Positions 29,839 to 40,499 of a DNA stretch of 64,000 bases are shown here, in pieces (the stretch's first letter is position 1; each line of letters begins with the position of its first letter). This DNA is from Alcanivoracaceae bacterium (GTDB taxonomy: Bacteria > Pseudomonadota > Gammaproteobacteria > Pseudomonadales > Alcanivoracaceae), in the NCBI GenBank assembly GCA_027324795.1, contig DAHVSB010000002.1, positions 1 through 64,000 on the forward strand, in the 5' to 3' direction. The translations under genes were made by a program, and so were the position numbers. The notes beneath the pieces are model-generated. The model was not told the DNA's origin. It searched no databases and saw only the letters and a list, made by a program, of their open reading frames with translations.

Positions 29839-31152
29839 CTACAGTTCGGCTTGAATGTGCGCTAATTGGCGCAAGAAAGGGCCTTGTTCAGCAAACTCTG
29901 ATGGCAGCTTAGCCAGCGCATCTTTGGCCTCATCCCTTGAGGCAAAAGCCCCGAGCAACACAATATAGACGCTGCGATTATTGCGAATTGCGCGATAATA
30001 AGCGGTCTTATTAAGACCTAGCTGCCCGCAAAGCTCTTGAGCTTGCTGCTCAGTGGTTGCTAAGGTGATTTGTGCCATCCAAAGCTCAGCATCCTGAGCA
30101 GCCAACCAAGAATTAGAACGAGCACTGCTTTCCGCAACATCCTCCTGCTGCTTATCCTTTGACGTTGGCGGCGGCACGTCGTTTATTACGGGAGCGGGGA
30201 CCTTCTCTAGCTCCTTTTGCTCAAGCTCCTCTATTTCTTGCTGACGTTCTTGCTCTTGTTTGGCTTTTTCTTCTTGCGCCCTTTTCGCTTCAGGATCGAA
30301 AACGATATCCCTCGCCGCCCTTTCCTCAATGGCGGAAGGCTTACGAGTATCCTTTTTTGGCGCAGGCGCTAGAACAAGCTCCTCTGGCTCAAGCTCTTGC
30401 ACCGAGTCCATATCCTTTTCAGTTTCAGCTATGGGAGTGATGGCTAGCTTAATTTTATCTTCTCTTGGTTCTCTGTTAAGCGCCCAAACCAATACTAGCA
30501 ACAATATTAACACCACAGCTAGCGCCACATGCTTCCACGGCAGCGCTGAAAACTGCATCGGCAAAGGGCGCTCCATTAGTGCTTGGGGCCAGAACTCTTG
30601 TGCATCTTGTGCGAGCTGCTCTTCACTTACCTTGGCCGAGCGCACCTTTAATAAAAATTCACTTGCTTGGGCCGCCGTCAAAGGCGGCAGAGTTATAAAG
30701 CTCGCCTCGGCCCATGCCTCAGAAGCCACCACATTATCTTTTAGTGGGGTTTGTCCGCCCACTACAACAGCAAAAGCGCCCGCAAAATGTTGTTGAAGCT
30801 TTGCTAATAGCTCTAACAGCTCAGAACTCAGTTGTTGACCATTGTCCACTAGGACAACAAGTGGACCTTGGGCTAAGGCATGGTTAAGTGCACTCAAAAA
30901 ATCATCTTTTGGTACATCGAAATAAGAAAGCAAGGAGCTCATTAGCTCATTTTTGCTGTGCACTTGCTCAGCATCAATGCGCACAACAGTGGCGTAGTCC
31001 ACTAAACGCATGGCAGCGTAACCTAATACAGTGCTTACCCCACCTCCCTCGGGCGCCGTAATAATCACTGTGCCACCGCGAGTTGTGGAGTCGAGGATTG
31101 CTTCTACTACGTAATGTCTTTCTGCCCCTGCGTAAAACATCATGCCTCGCAA
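29839..31152 (-). CDS. damX: DamX-like AAA ATPase-derived protein with TM and C-terminal SPOR domain
   Basis: N-terminal P-loop-like TAPEGGGVSTVLGY, TM LAVVLILLLVLVWALN, coiled acidic linker, C-terminal SPOR-like YIVLLGAFASRDEAKDALAKL; downstream of aroB. Confidence 0.82.
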   Translation of the reverse strand: MRGMMFYAGAERHYVVEAILDSTTRGGTVIITAPEGGGVSTVLGYAAMRLVDYATVVRIDAEQVHSKNELMSSLLSYFDVPKDDFLSALNHALAQGPLVVLVDNGQQLSSELLELLAKLQQHFAGAFAVVVGGQTPLKDNVVASEAWAEASFITLPPLTAAQASEFLLKVRSAKVSEEQLAQDAQEFWPQALMERPLPMQFSALPWKHVALAVVLILLLVLVWALNREPREDKIKLAITPIAETEKDMDSVQELEPEELVLAPAPKKDTRKPSAIEERAARDIVFDPEAKRAQEEKAKQEQERQQEIEELEQKELEKVPAPVINDVPPPTSKDKQQEDVAESSARSNSWLAAQDAELWMAQITLATTEQQAQELCGQLGLNKTAYYRAIRNNRSVYIVLLGAFASRDEAKDALAKLPSEFAEQGPFLRQLAHIQAEL

Positions 31153-32219
31153 ATGCTATTTAAATAAGCCATTAAAGCCTCGTTGGAGAAATTCTCTGTA
31201 ACCACCGCCTCGCCAATGGCTTTTAGCAGTACTAAACGAATTTGACCTGTGAGTACCTTTTTATCTCTCGACATTAAAGTCACAAAGTCCTCAGCACTCA
31301 TTTCAGCCGGTGGTGTTAAAGGCAAACCCGCTGCTTCGAGAAGAGCAGCCAGTGCTGGCAACTGCTCCTTGTCGAGCCAACCCAGGGCAGCCGAGAATTC
31401 TGCCGCCATCATCATGCCTGCACCCACCGCTTCGCCATGAAGCCACAAACTGTAATTCGTTGCTGTTTCAATGGCATGCCCAAAGGTGTGGCCTAGGTTT
31501 AATAGCGCACGATTGCCTTGCTCGGTTTCGTCCTCTGCCACCACTTGCGCTTTATTGATGCAACTTTGCTCTATGGCATGAATCAATGCCTGAGCATCAC
31601 GCTGCATCAATAATGCAATATTTTGCTCTAACCATTGGTAAAATTCTTGGTCTCGGATCAAACCATACTTAATAACTTCCGCCAAACCTGCACTTAATTC
31701 GCGTTGGGGCAAAGTGGTGAGTACTTGGGTATCAATAACAACGGCATTGGGTTGATAAAAAGCCCCTATCATATTCTTGCCCAAAGAATGATTAACTGCA
31801 GTTTTACCTCCCACAGAAGAATCCACTTGGGCCAGTAACGTAGTAGGCACTTGTATAAAGTCAACCCCTCGCTGGTAGCAAGCTGCAGCAAAACCCACCA
31901 TATCCCCCACCACGCCGCCACCTAAGGCTACTAAGGTGGTACTGCGGTTGTGTCCGTGTTCTAACAGCGCGGAGAAAATAGTATTTAACGTATCAAGGGT
32001 TTTGTATTGCTCACCATCTGGCAAAATCAGGGTATGACATTCAAGCCCTTCTAGTTCTTCCAGTACCTGTGGAAGGTAGTGATCCGCAATTACCTGATTG
32101 GATACCACTAGCGCTTGTTTGCCTTTGATGTGCCGGCGAATGAGTCCTTCACCAAGCAGGCTTTCACCAATGTAAATAGGGTAGCTTCTCTGCCCCAACT
32201 CCACCTGCAAAGTACGCAT
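31140..32219 (-). CDS. aroB: 3-dehydroquinate synthase
   Basis: 359 aa; LGGGVVGDMVGFAAACYQRGVDFIQVPTTLLAQVDSSVGGKTAVN. Confidence 0.97.
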   Translation of the reverse strand: MRTLQVELGQRSYPIYIGESLLGEGLIRRHIKGKQALVVSNQVIADHYLPQVLEELEGLECHTLILPDGEQYKTLDTLNTIFSALLEHGHNRSTTLVALGGGVVGDMVGFAAACYQRGVDFIQVPTTLLAQVDSSVGGKTAVNHSLGKNMIGAFYQPNAVVIDTQVLTTLPQRELSAGLAEVIKYGLIRDQEFYQWLEQNIALLMQRDAQALIHAIEQSCINKAQVVAEDETEQGNRALLNLGHTFGHAIETATNYSLWLHGEAVGAGMMMAAEFSAALGWLDKEQLPALAALLEAAGLPLTPPAEMSAEDFVTLMSRDKKVLTGQIRLVLLKAIGEAVVTENFSNEALMAYLNSICEA

Positions 32220-32262
32220 TCATGCTCTCCAGTTTTTAATTCGCCGTTTTCTAGAGGCTAAA

Positions 32263-32802
32263 TTATGATGAGGACCCATCCTTAAGACAAGCTAAAAGCT
32301 TTTCGGTCACTTGATTAAGATTTCCAGCTGCTGTGGATATAGTGTGGTGTGCAGTGCTCTCATACAGCGGGTGGCGCTCTTGCATGAGTTTCTCTAGCAC
32401 CAGCTCAGGATTTTCAGTTTGCAACAAAGGCCTATTCTTATCGTGGCGTGTACGCGCTAGCTGCACATGCACTGGTGTCCACAAATAAAACACTCGCCCT
32501 CGTTGAGACAGCCGCTCACGATTAACAGCGCGAGTAATGGCGCCGCCGCCTGTGGCTAAAATAATAGTATGTTTCTGTGTTAACTCATCAATCACTTCTT
32601 CTTCACGACGCCGAAATCCCTCTTCGCCCTCCATATCAAAGATCCAAGGAATATCAGCACCTGTGCGCTCTACGATGACTTTATCAGAATCGTAGAAAGG
32701 AATATCTAGCACTTGTGAAAGATGACGGCCCAGGGTGCTTTTGCCAGCACCCATGGGCCCAATGAGATAAATCGAGGTTGTTACTTGAGGTATGGCAATC
32801 AC
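32263..32802 (-). CDS. aroK: Shikimate kinase
   Basis: 179 aa; [52 protein letters not shown]. Confidence 0.96.
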   Translation of the reverse strand: MIAIPQVTTSIYLIGPMGAGKSTLGRHLSQVLDIPFYDSDKVIVERTGADIPWIFDMEGEEGFRRREEEVIDELTQKHTIILATGGGAITRAVNRERLSQRGRVFYLWTPVHVQLARTRHDKNRPLLQTENPELVLEKLMQERHPLYESTAHHTISTAAGNLNQVTEKLLACLKDGSSS

Positions 32803-34848
32803 TTACCTGCTCACAAAATTCTCTGCCACCAAGCGGGGTGTGATAAATACCAACAACTCTGCTTTGGTGCTATTGCTGAAATCACGACGGAACAAGCGAC
32901 CCACCCATGGCAAATCACCAAAGAAAGGGGTTTTGTATGTTCCCTCGTTACGAGTTTGTTGGAAGATACCACCTAACACTACTGTTTCGCCATCATCAAC
33001 AAGCACTGTTGTTTGAACACGGTTGGTATCAATACTCGGCACGCCGCCAAATATTTCGCCAACAGAGTCATTCGTGATTTCTAATTCCATGTTAATGCGG
33101 CCTTCTGGAGTAATACGTGGCGTTACTCGCAGCAACAACTCAGCTTCTTTAAATTCTGTGTTGGTACCAGCATTACCCGAAGAAGATTGGTAAGGGATTT
33201 CTTTACCCGATGCAATTTCAGCAGACTGTTGGTCGGCGGTTAGCACTTTAGGCGTGGCAACCACTTCGCCATAGCCTTCAGAGGCCAATGCAAAGATTTC
33301 AAGGTCTAAAATATTACCGCGCTTATTAACAAACCCAAGGGTGAAGTTAGAGGCATTACTGTTTTCCTGCCCAAAGTCCACCACCATATTGTTTCCTAAA
33401 CCACCGCTCATGGTCACAGTGTTACCACCGGCTGTATGCGTGCGGCTGCCGCCCCAACGAATACCTAGCTCATCGGTTAAGTCAGAGGTTGCAATAACAA
33501 CGCGCGCTTCAATCAATACCTGCTGTACAGCCACATCCAAGTGGGCAAGCACCTCACGGATTTCTTCCACTTTTTGCGCCACATCATTCACAATAAGCGT
33601 GTTAGTTCTCTCATCCACTGCCACAGAACCGCGGCTAGAAAGCAAGGTGGAGGATTCTGCTTTAATCAATGCCTCCATGTCACGAGCTACTGCGTAGTTA
33701 ATACGGATATACTCGGTGCGTAATGGCGCTAGGGATTCCAGCTGTTGCTGGCTTTCTAGCTCTTGCTTTTCTCTGGCAGAAATTTCGGCAGCGGGTGCCA
33801 CCAAAAGAACGTTGCCCACTTGGCGCTTGTCTAAGCCTTTGGTTTTTAGAATAAGATCCAACGCTTGGTCCCAAGGCACATTCTGCAAACGCAAAGTAAT
33901 GCTACCGCTCACCGTATCAGAAGCCACAAGGTTGAGACCGGTGAAATCAGCAATCAGCTGTAGTACTGAGCGCATTTCAATGTTCTGGAAGTTTAAAGAC
34001 AGCTTATCGCCCGTGTATTCAAACTTATCCTTGCGGCTATCCTTGGCATCTGCTTTAAGTGGCTTAACATCGATGCTAAAGGCAGTATCTGCCTGATAAG
34101 CCAAGTATTCCCATTCACCTGCGGCTTCAATGGTCATTACTGTGGAACCATCTTCTTGGCGTGTTTCTACGTGATTAACAGGTGTGCCGAAATCCGTCAC
34201 ATCCAAACGCTTTCGCAATTGTCTAGGCGTGGTTGCACCTAAGAACTTCACCACCAAGCGGCCTCGTTCTTCGCGAACATCCACAGGAGTGCTAGTTTTA
34301 GCTAAGTTTACGATAACGCGCCCTTCGCCATCTGAGCCGCGGCGAAAATCGATATTCTTCACATCACCCGATTGTGCCGAAGCAGCCTCTTCTTCTGCCA
34401 CCTCAAACACCGCTGGCGAATCATCTTTGCCGCCGATTTTCAACACCAAAGTGTTACCGTCTACTTGCGTATCGTAACCTGTAAGGCTAGATAAATTTAC
34501 GATAACTCGGGTGCGATCTTTAGCTTCTACTACAGTTAGACTGCGTACTGGATCGGAATCAATTCTGTGATTGCGCTGCTTAAGGTTGCTACTGGTATCA
34601 AGCAAATCTAACGCAATGCGCGCGGGCTGTTCAATGCTATAGCTATCCACATTTGGCACGCTGCCATCAAACTGCAGCCGCACCTCTACTTGGCTCCCTT
34701 TAAGGGCGCTGTATTCCACATTGGTTAATGATGTCGCCGTAGCCATAGAGCTTACACCAAGGCTAATTAGCCCTAATAAAAACCCTGCAAGCCATTGGCG
34801 AGTTACGTTATTTGCACGCTTATTATTCATCACGGCTATCCCCAGCAA
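32803..34848 (-). CDS. pilQ: Type IV pilus secretin PilQ
   Basis: 681 aa; AMIN domains, secretin domain, GGSRTHTAG, VVLGGIFQQT. Confidence 0.96.
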   Translation of the reverse strand: MLGIAVMNNKRANNVTRQWLAGFLLGLISLGVSSMATATSLTNVEYSALKGSQVEVRLQFDGSVPNVDSYSIEQPARIALDLLDTSSNLKQRNHRIDSDPVRSLTVVEAKDRTRVIVNLSSLTGYDTQVDGNTLVLKIGGKDDSPAVFEVAEEEAASAQSGDVKNIDFRRGSDGEGRVIVNLAKTSTPVDVREERGRLVVKFLGATTPRQLRKRLDVTDFGTPVNHVETRQEDGSTVMTIEAAGEWEYLAYQADTAFSIDVKPLKADAKDSRKDKFEYTGDKLSLNFQNIEMRSVLQLIADFTGLNLVASDTVSGSITLRLQNVPWDQALDLILKTKGLDKRQVGNVLLVAPAAEISAREKQELESQQQLESLAPLRTEYIRINYAVARDMEALIKAESSTLLSSRGSVAVDERTNTLIVNDVAQKVEEIREVLAHLDVAVQQVLIEARVVIATSDLTDELGIRWGGSRTHTAGGNTVTMSGGLGNNMVVDFGQENSNASNFTLGFVNKRGNILDLEIFALASEGYGEVVATPKVLTADQQSAEIASGKEIPYQSSSGNAGTNTEFKEAELLLRVTPRITPEGRINMELEITNDSVGEIFGGVPSIDTNRVQTTVLVDDGETVVLGGIFQQTRNEGTYKTPFFGDLPWVGRLFRRDFSNSTKAELLVFITPRLVAENFVSR

Positions 34849-34849
34849 C

Positions 34850-35374
34850 TTATTCTGTCAGTAAAAGTGAAGTTGGGCGTTCTACCCAGTTATCTTGCCC
34901 ATCAGGCACTATTTCAATTATTTCAATGCGCGCTTCCTCGATACCTATTACGCGCCCGAAGTTACGTCCGATGTAGGAACCAACACGCACTCGGCTGAGC
35001 TCGCCGTCGGTATCTTGTATCAAGGCTTCTAGCTGCTTATCAGCACCATTAATAGTTCCCTTCATGCGCAAGCTACTCAAGCTAAAGCTCTCCAAGTACT
35101 CCTTCGCGCGATCTAAATCAGGTTCTACGCTTTTTACATTGGAGGCTTGTTTCGCTCGTTCATCCACCGGCTTAGAAAAGGGCGCACGAAGATGGTGAGC
35201 GTCATATTTATAAGTAGCAATAGACTTAAACTCAGGTGGCGCCTTAATTGCACCCCGTGGCTTGCTAATTATTTCCTGGATGGCTTGGTTTAGATCTCTA
35301 TCATCGCCGCCACCACAAGCAGTCATTGTTGCAGCCACACCCACAAAAAACATTGCTCGCAATTTCTTTCTCAT
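34850..35374 (-). CDS. pilP: Type IV pilus inner membrane lipoprotein PilP
   Basis: 174 aa; MTACGGG lipobox, VRVGSYIGRNFGRVIGIEEARIEIIEIVPD. Confidence 0.95.
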   Translation of the reverse strand: MRKKLRAMFFVGVAATMTACGGGDDRDLNQAIQEIISKPRGAIKAPPEFKSIATYKYDAHHLRAPFSKPVDERAKQASNVKSVEPDLDRAKEYLESFSLSSLRMKGTINGADKQLEALIQDTDGELSRVRVGSYIGRNFGRVIGIEEARIEIIEIVPDGQDNWVERPTSLLLTE

Positions 35375-35385
35375 TGCCCCACCCC

Positions 35386-36042
35386 CTAGCGTCGCTGGCT
35401 CGAGCTACTAGCGCTACGCGCAGAGTAACGATAGGTTTTTGCTGTTACATCCATTTGCAACATATCTGCATTACTATCGCCTTTATTTGACATAGGCTTG
35501 ATGTGAAAATCATGCAGCGTCACAATTCTTGGCAGAGCTGCAACACCACTAACAAAAGAACCCATACCGTGGTACTCGCCTCTAATGCTCATTTTAATCG
35601 GCAGTTCAGCATAAAACTCTTTCTCGATCTCTTTATCGAGTTCAATTTTATCGAACTCCAACCCACTACCAATACCGGTATGGGAAATATCCTCTAAGAG
35701 CCCAGGCACTTCCGTTTCTTGGGGTAACTGCTGTAGCAAAGAGCCAAACGTTTCTTCCATATCTTCAAGCTGCTTGCGATAGTCTTCCAAGTGGTAGGCT
35801 CTAAACGCTTTGCGCTCAAGCTCCTGCATTAATGTGACTTCTTTGTTTTTTGCTTGTTCTAGCTGATCGTTAAGCTCAGTAATGCTTAAAAAGTAACTAG
35901 CGCCTACAGCCACAACAAACACCACAATTGCTGCTAGTACCTTGGCAAAAGTTGGCCAGGAGCCAACGTTCTCCATGTCCAAGCCTTGCAGCTTCTCCAT
36001 CATTTCTTGGACATCAATATCTTTTAACTCTGAAAGCTTCAC
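35386..36042 (-). CDS. pilO: Type IV pilus protein PilO
   Basis: 218 aa; single TM, coiled coil, operon position between PilP and PilN. Confidence 0.95.
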   Translation of the reverse strand: MKLSELKDIDVQEMMEKLQGLDMENVGSWPTFAKVLAAIVVFVVAVGASYFLSITELNDQLEQAKNKEVTLMQELERKAFRAYHLEDYRKQLEDMEETFGSLLQQLPQETEVPGLLEDISHTGIGSGLEFDKIELDKEIEKEFYAELPIKMSIRGEYHGMGSFVSGVAALPRIVTLHDFHIKPMSNKGDSNADMLQMDVTAKTYRYSARSASSSSQRR

Positions 36043-36632
36043 TCTTCGTCCTCCTCAGTTCCGGGAGACTCTTGCTTAACCGACAGCACAAAAGCACGCC
36101 GACCATCTGCAAGGGTGGATACTCTTGAAAGTGTTGGCCGCCCGAACCAGGCAGAAGAGGTCATATTTCTCATTAAGGCTGAAATATAGTTATTAGTCTC
36201 TGCCACCCCTTCGATGGTGAAAGTTTCGCCAGAGCGCTTCACATCTGTGAAATAAACCCCTTTGGGCAAAATACGCACCAACTCATCAAACACATACACC
36301 ACAGAAGGGCGATTGCCTTGCAAGTCTTGGATAACCTTCATGCGCTCAACGAGCTCATTACGGCGCTCCTCAATATCTTTAATTTCGGCTATCTTTTTAT
36401 CAAGGCCTGAAATAGAAGTCTGAATTGTGTTATTGCGCGCATTTTGATTATCAATGCTTGATTGCACCATTCCTTGCCATAGCCACCACACTAAACCACC
36501 TAACAACAAGGCGGCAAACAGCAGCATATAAAACTCTTGTTGGCGTTTAGCACGGCGTTCTTCACGCCATGGCAACAAGTTAATTCGCGTTATTGTACTC
36601 ATTCGTCGAAACTCCTTAGCGCCAACCCGCAA
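36039..36632 (-). CDS. pilN: Type IV pilus protein PilN
   Basis: INLLPWREERRAKRQQEFY conserved PilN N-terminus. Confidence 0.95.
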   Translation of the reverse strand: MRVGAKEFRRMSTITRINLLPWREERRAKRQQEFYMLLFAALLLGGLVWWLWQGMVQSSIDNQNARNNTIQTSISGLDKKIAEIKDIEERRNELVERMKVIQDLQGNRPSVVYVFDELVRILPKGVYFTDVKRSGETFTIEGVAETNNYISALMRNMTSSAWFGRPTLSRVSTLADGRRAFVLSVKQESPGTEEDEE

Positions 36633-37666
36633 GCTACCATTAGCGCTGGTGCATCATTAGCGATGCTAGCAGCACTAACTTTGTTAGCGAGCGTCATATC
36701 TAGGAAAGGGTTCGCTAAGCTTGTACTAATCCCCATGTGCTCTTCCACCAACTCTGGCAGACCGCTAATGGAAGACGTTCCCCCTGCTAATACTATATGG
36801 CCAACTTCATTAAACTGAGAGGAGCTATAAAAGAACTGCAAGGAGCGGCTAATTTGCTGTAATACAGCATCCTTAAATGGGCCTAACACCTCACTCTCAT
36901 AGTCGTCGGGCAACTCTCCAGTTTTCTTTGCCATCCCAGCCTCTTGCTGAGAAATACCATAACGACGCTGAATTTCTTCGGTGAGCTGCTTGCCACCAAA
37001 GTTCGAATCGCGACTATAGATCACTCGTCCCTCATGAATTACATGCAAAGTGGCGAGGGAAGAACCAAAGTCAAACAACGCCACCACGTCGTGTTCATGC
37101 ACATTTGGAATCTGAGACTCAATCAATTTAAAGGAGCGCTCGATAGCATAGGCTTCCACATCCACCGCTGCTGCTTTCAGCCCTGCTACTTCCAAGCAAT
37201 CCACTCGTAGTTGCACGTTCTCTGTTCGGCTTGCCACTAACAAGAGTTGTACGCGACTTGGATTTCCTTCCACGGGACCTAGCACACAAAAATCCATCCG
37301 AACTTCATCGATGGGGTAAGTAATATGCTGACCCGCTTCTAGTTCGAGCTGATCCTCCATCTGGTCCTCAGTGAGATCTGCATCCATCTCGATAACTTTG
37401 GTGATAGCTTCAGCACCGGTTACCGCCACGGCTCCTGTTTTAATATTGGGCTTCACACGCGCCACTAAGCGGCCCAATGCATCCCCAATAGCTTCTACAT
37501 CAGAGATAACATTATCGACCACCGCATTGGGCGGAAGTGGCTCTACCCCATAGGTATTAACCCGATATTTATCCCCAGTTTTTGAAAGTTCTAGCAACTT
37601 TACTGCTGTGGTACTGATATCTATACCCAGCATCCGTTGGCCTTTTTTTCTTAAGAATGGCAGCAC
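36599..37666 (-). CDS. pilM: Type IV pilus actin-like ATPase PilM
   Basis: 355 aa; LGIDISTTAVKLLELS, VALFDFGSSLATLHV; GTG start. Confidence 0.95.
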   Translation of the reverse strand: MLPFLRKKGQRMLGIDISTTAVKLLELSKTGDKYRVNTYGVEPLPPNAVVDNVISDVEAIGDALGRLVARVKPNIKTGAVAVTGAEAITKVIEMDADLTEDQMEDQLELEAGQHITYPIDEVRMDFCVLGPVEGNPSRVQLLLVASRTENVQLRVDCLEVAGLKAAAVDVEAYAIERSFKLIESQIPNVHEHDVVALFDFGSSLATLHVIHEGRVIYSRDSNFGGKQLTEEIQRRYGISQQEAGMAKKTGELPDDYESEVLGPFKDAVLQQISRSLQFFYSSSQFNEVGHIVLAGGTSSISGLPELVEEHMGISTSLANPFLDMTLANKVSAASIANDAPALMVACGLALRSFDE

Positions 37667-37863
37667 TTGTTTCGCCCCATAAAATTAACGATCGTTAAGT
37701 TCTTATAAAGAGCATAACAGGTTACACTCTACTCATGCTGAATTACTTTAGCGGTCAGTAATAACAGAACGCTTATTGGAGCACAACAAGCAATACTGCG
37801 TATAATGACGCACTTCACAAGAGAAGCCCCTAGGAGGTCTTCTTTTTTACTTAACACTTTAGT

Positions 37864-40428
37864 TTGAGAATTATGTTGCAAAAAAAACATTGGTTCCAGA
37901 TACCACTTTTTTTAACCCTCTTAGGTTCTGCTTTTTTAGTCATGACCCTATCTGCAAGTTACTTATATTTGGGACCAAGTTTACCTGTTGCCACCGAGTT
38001 AAAATCGGTTAGTTTACAGACCCCCTTGCGCATTTACAGCGAAGACGGCTTGCTCATTGGCGAGTTCGGTGAACAGCGCCGAATTCCTGTGGATTTTGAA
38101 GAGATTCCACCCACTTATATACAAGCCCTGCTTTCTGCCGAAGACGACGGCTTTTTTGAGCACGGCGGCGTGGAGTTCAAAAGCTTGGCTCGTGCCATGG
38201 TGGAACTGCTCCGCTATCGCCAAATTCGTTCAGGTGGTTCTACTATCACCATGCAAGTGGCGCGTAATTTTTTCCTGAGTCGCGACCAGACTTTCTTGCG
38301 CAAATTCAATGAAATCATCTTGGCCATGCAGATTGAAAGCCTGCTGACCAAAGAAGAAATCCTTACTCTCTATGTGAACAAAATTTATCTAGGGCACAGA
38401 GCTTACGGTATTGCCGCTGCGGCCCAAGTTTACTATGGCAAAGAATTAAGCGAACTGACTCTGCCAGAAGCAGCTATGCTGGCTGGCCTTCCGAAAGCCC
38501 CTTCCGCTTACAATCCAATTAGCAACCCTGAACGCGCCACCCAACGACGTAACTGGATCCTTGGTCGCATGGCTCATCTAGGCTATATCTCTAACGAGCA
38601 ACTAGCTGCCGCCGTGGAAGAAGAGGACACCGCCAAACATCAATTAAGCCAAGTGCTTAACGGCGGTGAATATGTGGCTGAAATGGCTCGTCAATTTGCG
38701 ATAAATCAGTTCGGCGAAGACGCTTACACTCTCGGCTTGCACGTCTACACCTCCCTCGATAGCAAAGCCCAAAAAGCAGCCATGGAAAGTCTGCGCCTGC
38801 AATTACATGATTACGACGAACGCCACGGCTGGCGCGGCGCAATTACGCAATACGATATTAGCCAGCTACCCGACCCTGGTGCACTGCCCCCTCGCCAACA
38901 GCGCCTCGAGGCAGCTGCAGAGGAGGAGCTTGCAACATCCCCGTCTGACCAAGCCCTGGCCCAACAAGCGCGTAAGCAATGGCAACAGGCGTTAAAAAAA
39001 CTCACCACAGTTGCCAACCTTGAACCCGTGGTAGTCACTCAAGTCGCCGAACGCCAAGCCGAGGTGGTCTTTCGCAACGGCACTCGCTCCAAGCTGCACT
39101 GGGAACACTTACGTTGGGCACGGCCATACAAGGGCCTAAATTCCTTAGGAGCTGCCCCCACCACTGCCAAGGATATTATTTCGGTGGGCGATCTAGTGTA
39201 TGTTCGCCCTATTTTTACTGAAGAAAAAAGCACCCAATGGCGTCTAGCACAAATACCCCAAGCCCAAAGCGCTGTGGTGGCAGTGGAGCCTAAAACCGGC
39301 AGTATTAAAGCGCTACAGGGGGGCTATAGTTTTTCCCATTCAAAATATAACCGCGCTTTACAAGCGGAGCGGCAGCCCGGCTCCGCCTTTAAGCCCTTCA
39401 TCTACAGCAGTGCCATGAAGCATGGCGCCACCCCTGGCACCATCATTAATGACGCGCCTCTGGTGTTCCAAGAAGAAGGCTCCGACCTCGCTTGGCGTCC
39501 CACAGGTGATTCCAAGCAGTTTTATGGACCCACACGGGTGCGCGAAGCGCTTTACCGCTCTCTCAACCTAGTTTCCATTCGTCTCCTGCTGCAAAGTGGT
39601 ATCGACAACACCCTTCAGGATTTAGCTGCATTCGGTTTTCGCATTGAACGCTTTCCCCGTGAATTAGCATTAGCGCTTGGCAGTGGCTCGGTGACCCCCT
39701 TAGAAATGGCAGCCGCATACAGTGTGTTCGCGAATGGTGGCTTTTACATCCCACCGAATTTTATCAACACCATTCACGATAATAGCGGTAAGGTTTTGTG
39801 GCAAAAACCCCTTCTTGTTTTTTGCGACGACGAGACGGATTGCGCTGAAAAAGAGCAAGACGCCTATGGCAACTTGCTCGCTGAGAACGTACTTAACGAC
39901 CTAGAAGATGCCGACCTCCTACCAACGGTGCAAACTGTGCGTCGCAGCATCGATGAGCGCAACGCTTGGTTAATGGATTCCATGCTAAAAGATGTGATCA
40001 CTCGCGGCACAGGTCGCAGCGCATTAAGCCTAGAGCGCAATGACATTGCGGGAAAAACAGGCTCCACCAACAAACACGTCGATGCTTGGTTTGTGGGCTA
40101 TGCCCCAGCCTTATCGGCAGCCGTTTGGGTGGGCTTTGATACCCCCACTAGCCTAGGTTTTGGCGAATATGGCGGCCGTGTTGCTCTGCCCGCCTGGATT
40201 CACTTTATGGGCAAGGCGCTTGCAGATGTCCCAGAAACCACACTGCCACGCCCGTCAGGTATTAGCACTGTACGCATTAACCCTAAAACAGGCCTGAGGG
40301 CTAGAGCGGGAAGTTCTGGCAGCGTTTACGAGCACTTTCCAAGCGAACGCGTGCCTGAGCTTGAAGACGAAGAATACCGCGACCCCTATTCCAGTGAAGA
40401 ACAACAATCCTTAGAAGATTTGTTCTAA
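37864..40428 (+). CDS. mrcA: Penicillin-binding protein 1A
   Basis: 854 aa; GT51 (GGSTITMQVARNFFLS) and transpeptidase (QPGSAFKPF, GKTGSTN) domains; divergent from pilMNOPQ. Confidence 0.95.
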   Translation: MRIMLQKKHWFQIPLFLTLLGSAFLVMTLSASYLYLGPSLPVATELKSVSLQTPLRIYSEDGLLIGEFGEQRRIPVDFEEIPPTYIQALLSAEDDGFFEHGGVEFKSLARAMVELLRYRQIRSGGSTITMQVARNFFLSRDQTFLRKFNEIILAMQIESLLTKEEILTLYVNKIYLGHRAYGIAAAAQVYYGKELSELTLPEAAMLAGLPKAPSAYNPISNPERATQRRNWILGRMAHLGYISNEQLAAAVEEEDTAKHQLSQVLNGGEYVAEMARQFAINQFGEDAYTLGLHVYTSLDSKAQKAAMESLRLQLHDYDERHGWRGAITQYDISQLPDPGALPPRQQRLEAAAEEELATSPSDQALAQQARKQWQQALKKLTTVANLEPVVVTQVAERQAEVVFRNGTRSKLHWEHLRWARPYKGLNSLGAAPTTAKDIISVGDLVYVRPIFTEEKSTQWRLAQIPQAQSAVVAVEPKTGSIKALQGGYSFSHSKYNRALQAERQPGSAFKPFIYSSAMKHGATPGTIINDAPLVFQEEGSDLAWRPTGDSKQFYGPTRVREALYRSLNLVSIRLLLQSGIDNTLQDLAAFGFRIERFPRELALALGSGSVTPLEMAAAYSVFANGGFYIPPNFINTIHDNSGKVLWQKPLLVFCDDETDCAEKEQDAYGNLLAENVLNDLEDADLLPTVQTVRRSIDERNAWLMDSMLKDVITRGTGRSALSLERNDIAGKTGSTNKHVDAWFVGYAPALSAAVWVGFDTPTSLGFGEYGGRVALPAWIHFMGKALADVPETTLPRPSGISTVRINPKTGLRARAGSSGSVYEHFPSERVPELEDEEYRDPYSSEEQQSLEDLF

Positions 40429-40445
40429 GCCAGACTTATACGCAC

Positions 40446-40485
40446 AAAAAAACCCAAAAAGCATATTTACTTTTTGGGTTTTTTT
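40446..40485. terminator. Bidirectional intrinsic terminator between mrcA and malic enzyme gene
   Basis: AAAAAAACCCAAAAAG-CATATTTA-CTTTTTGGGTTTTTTT perfect 16-bp stem. Confidence 0.9.
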
Positions 40486-40499
40486 GATCTTCCTTCGTA

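Noticed and set aside
30260-30796. 178-aa plus-strand ORF antisense to the damX-like gene
   Set aside because: Ser/Ala-rich shadow translation of a coding gene with no recognisable motifs.
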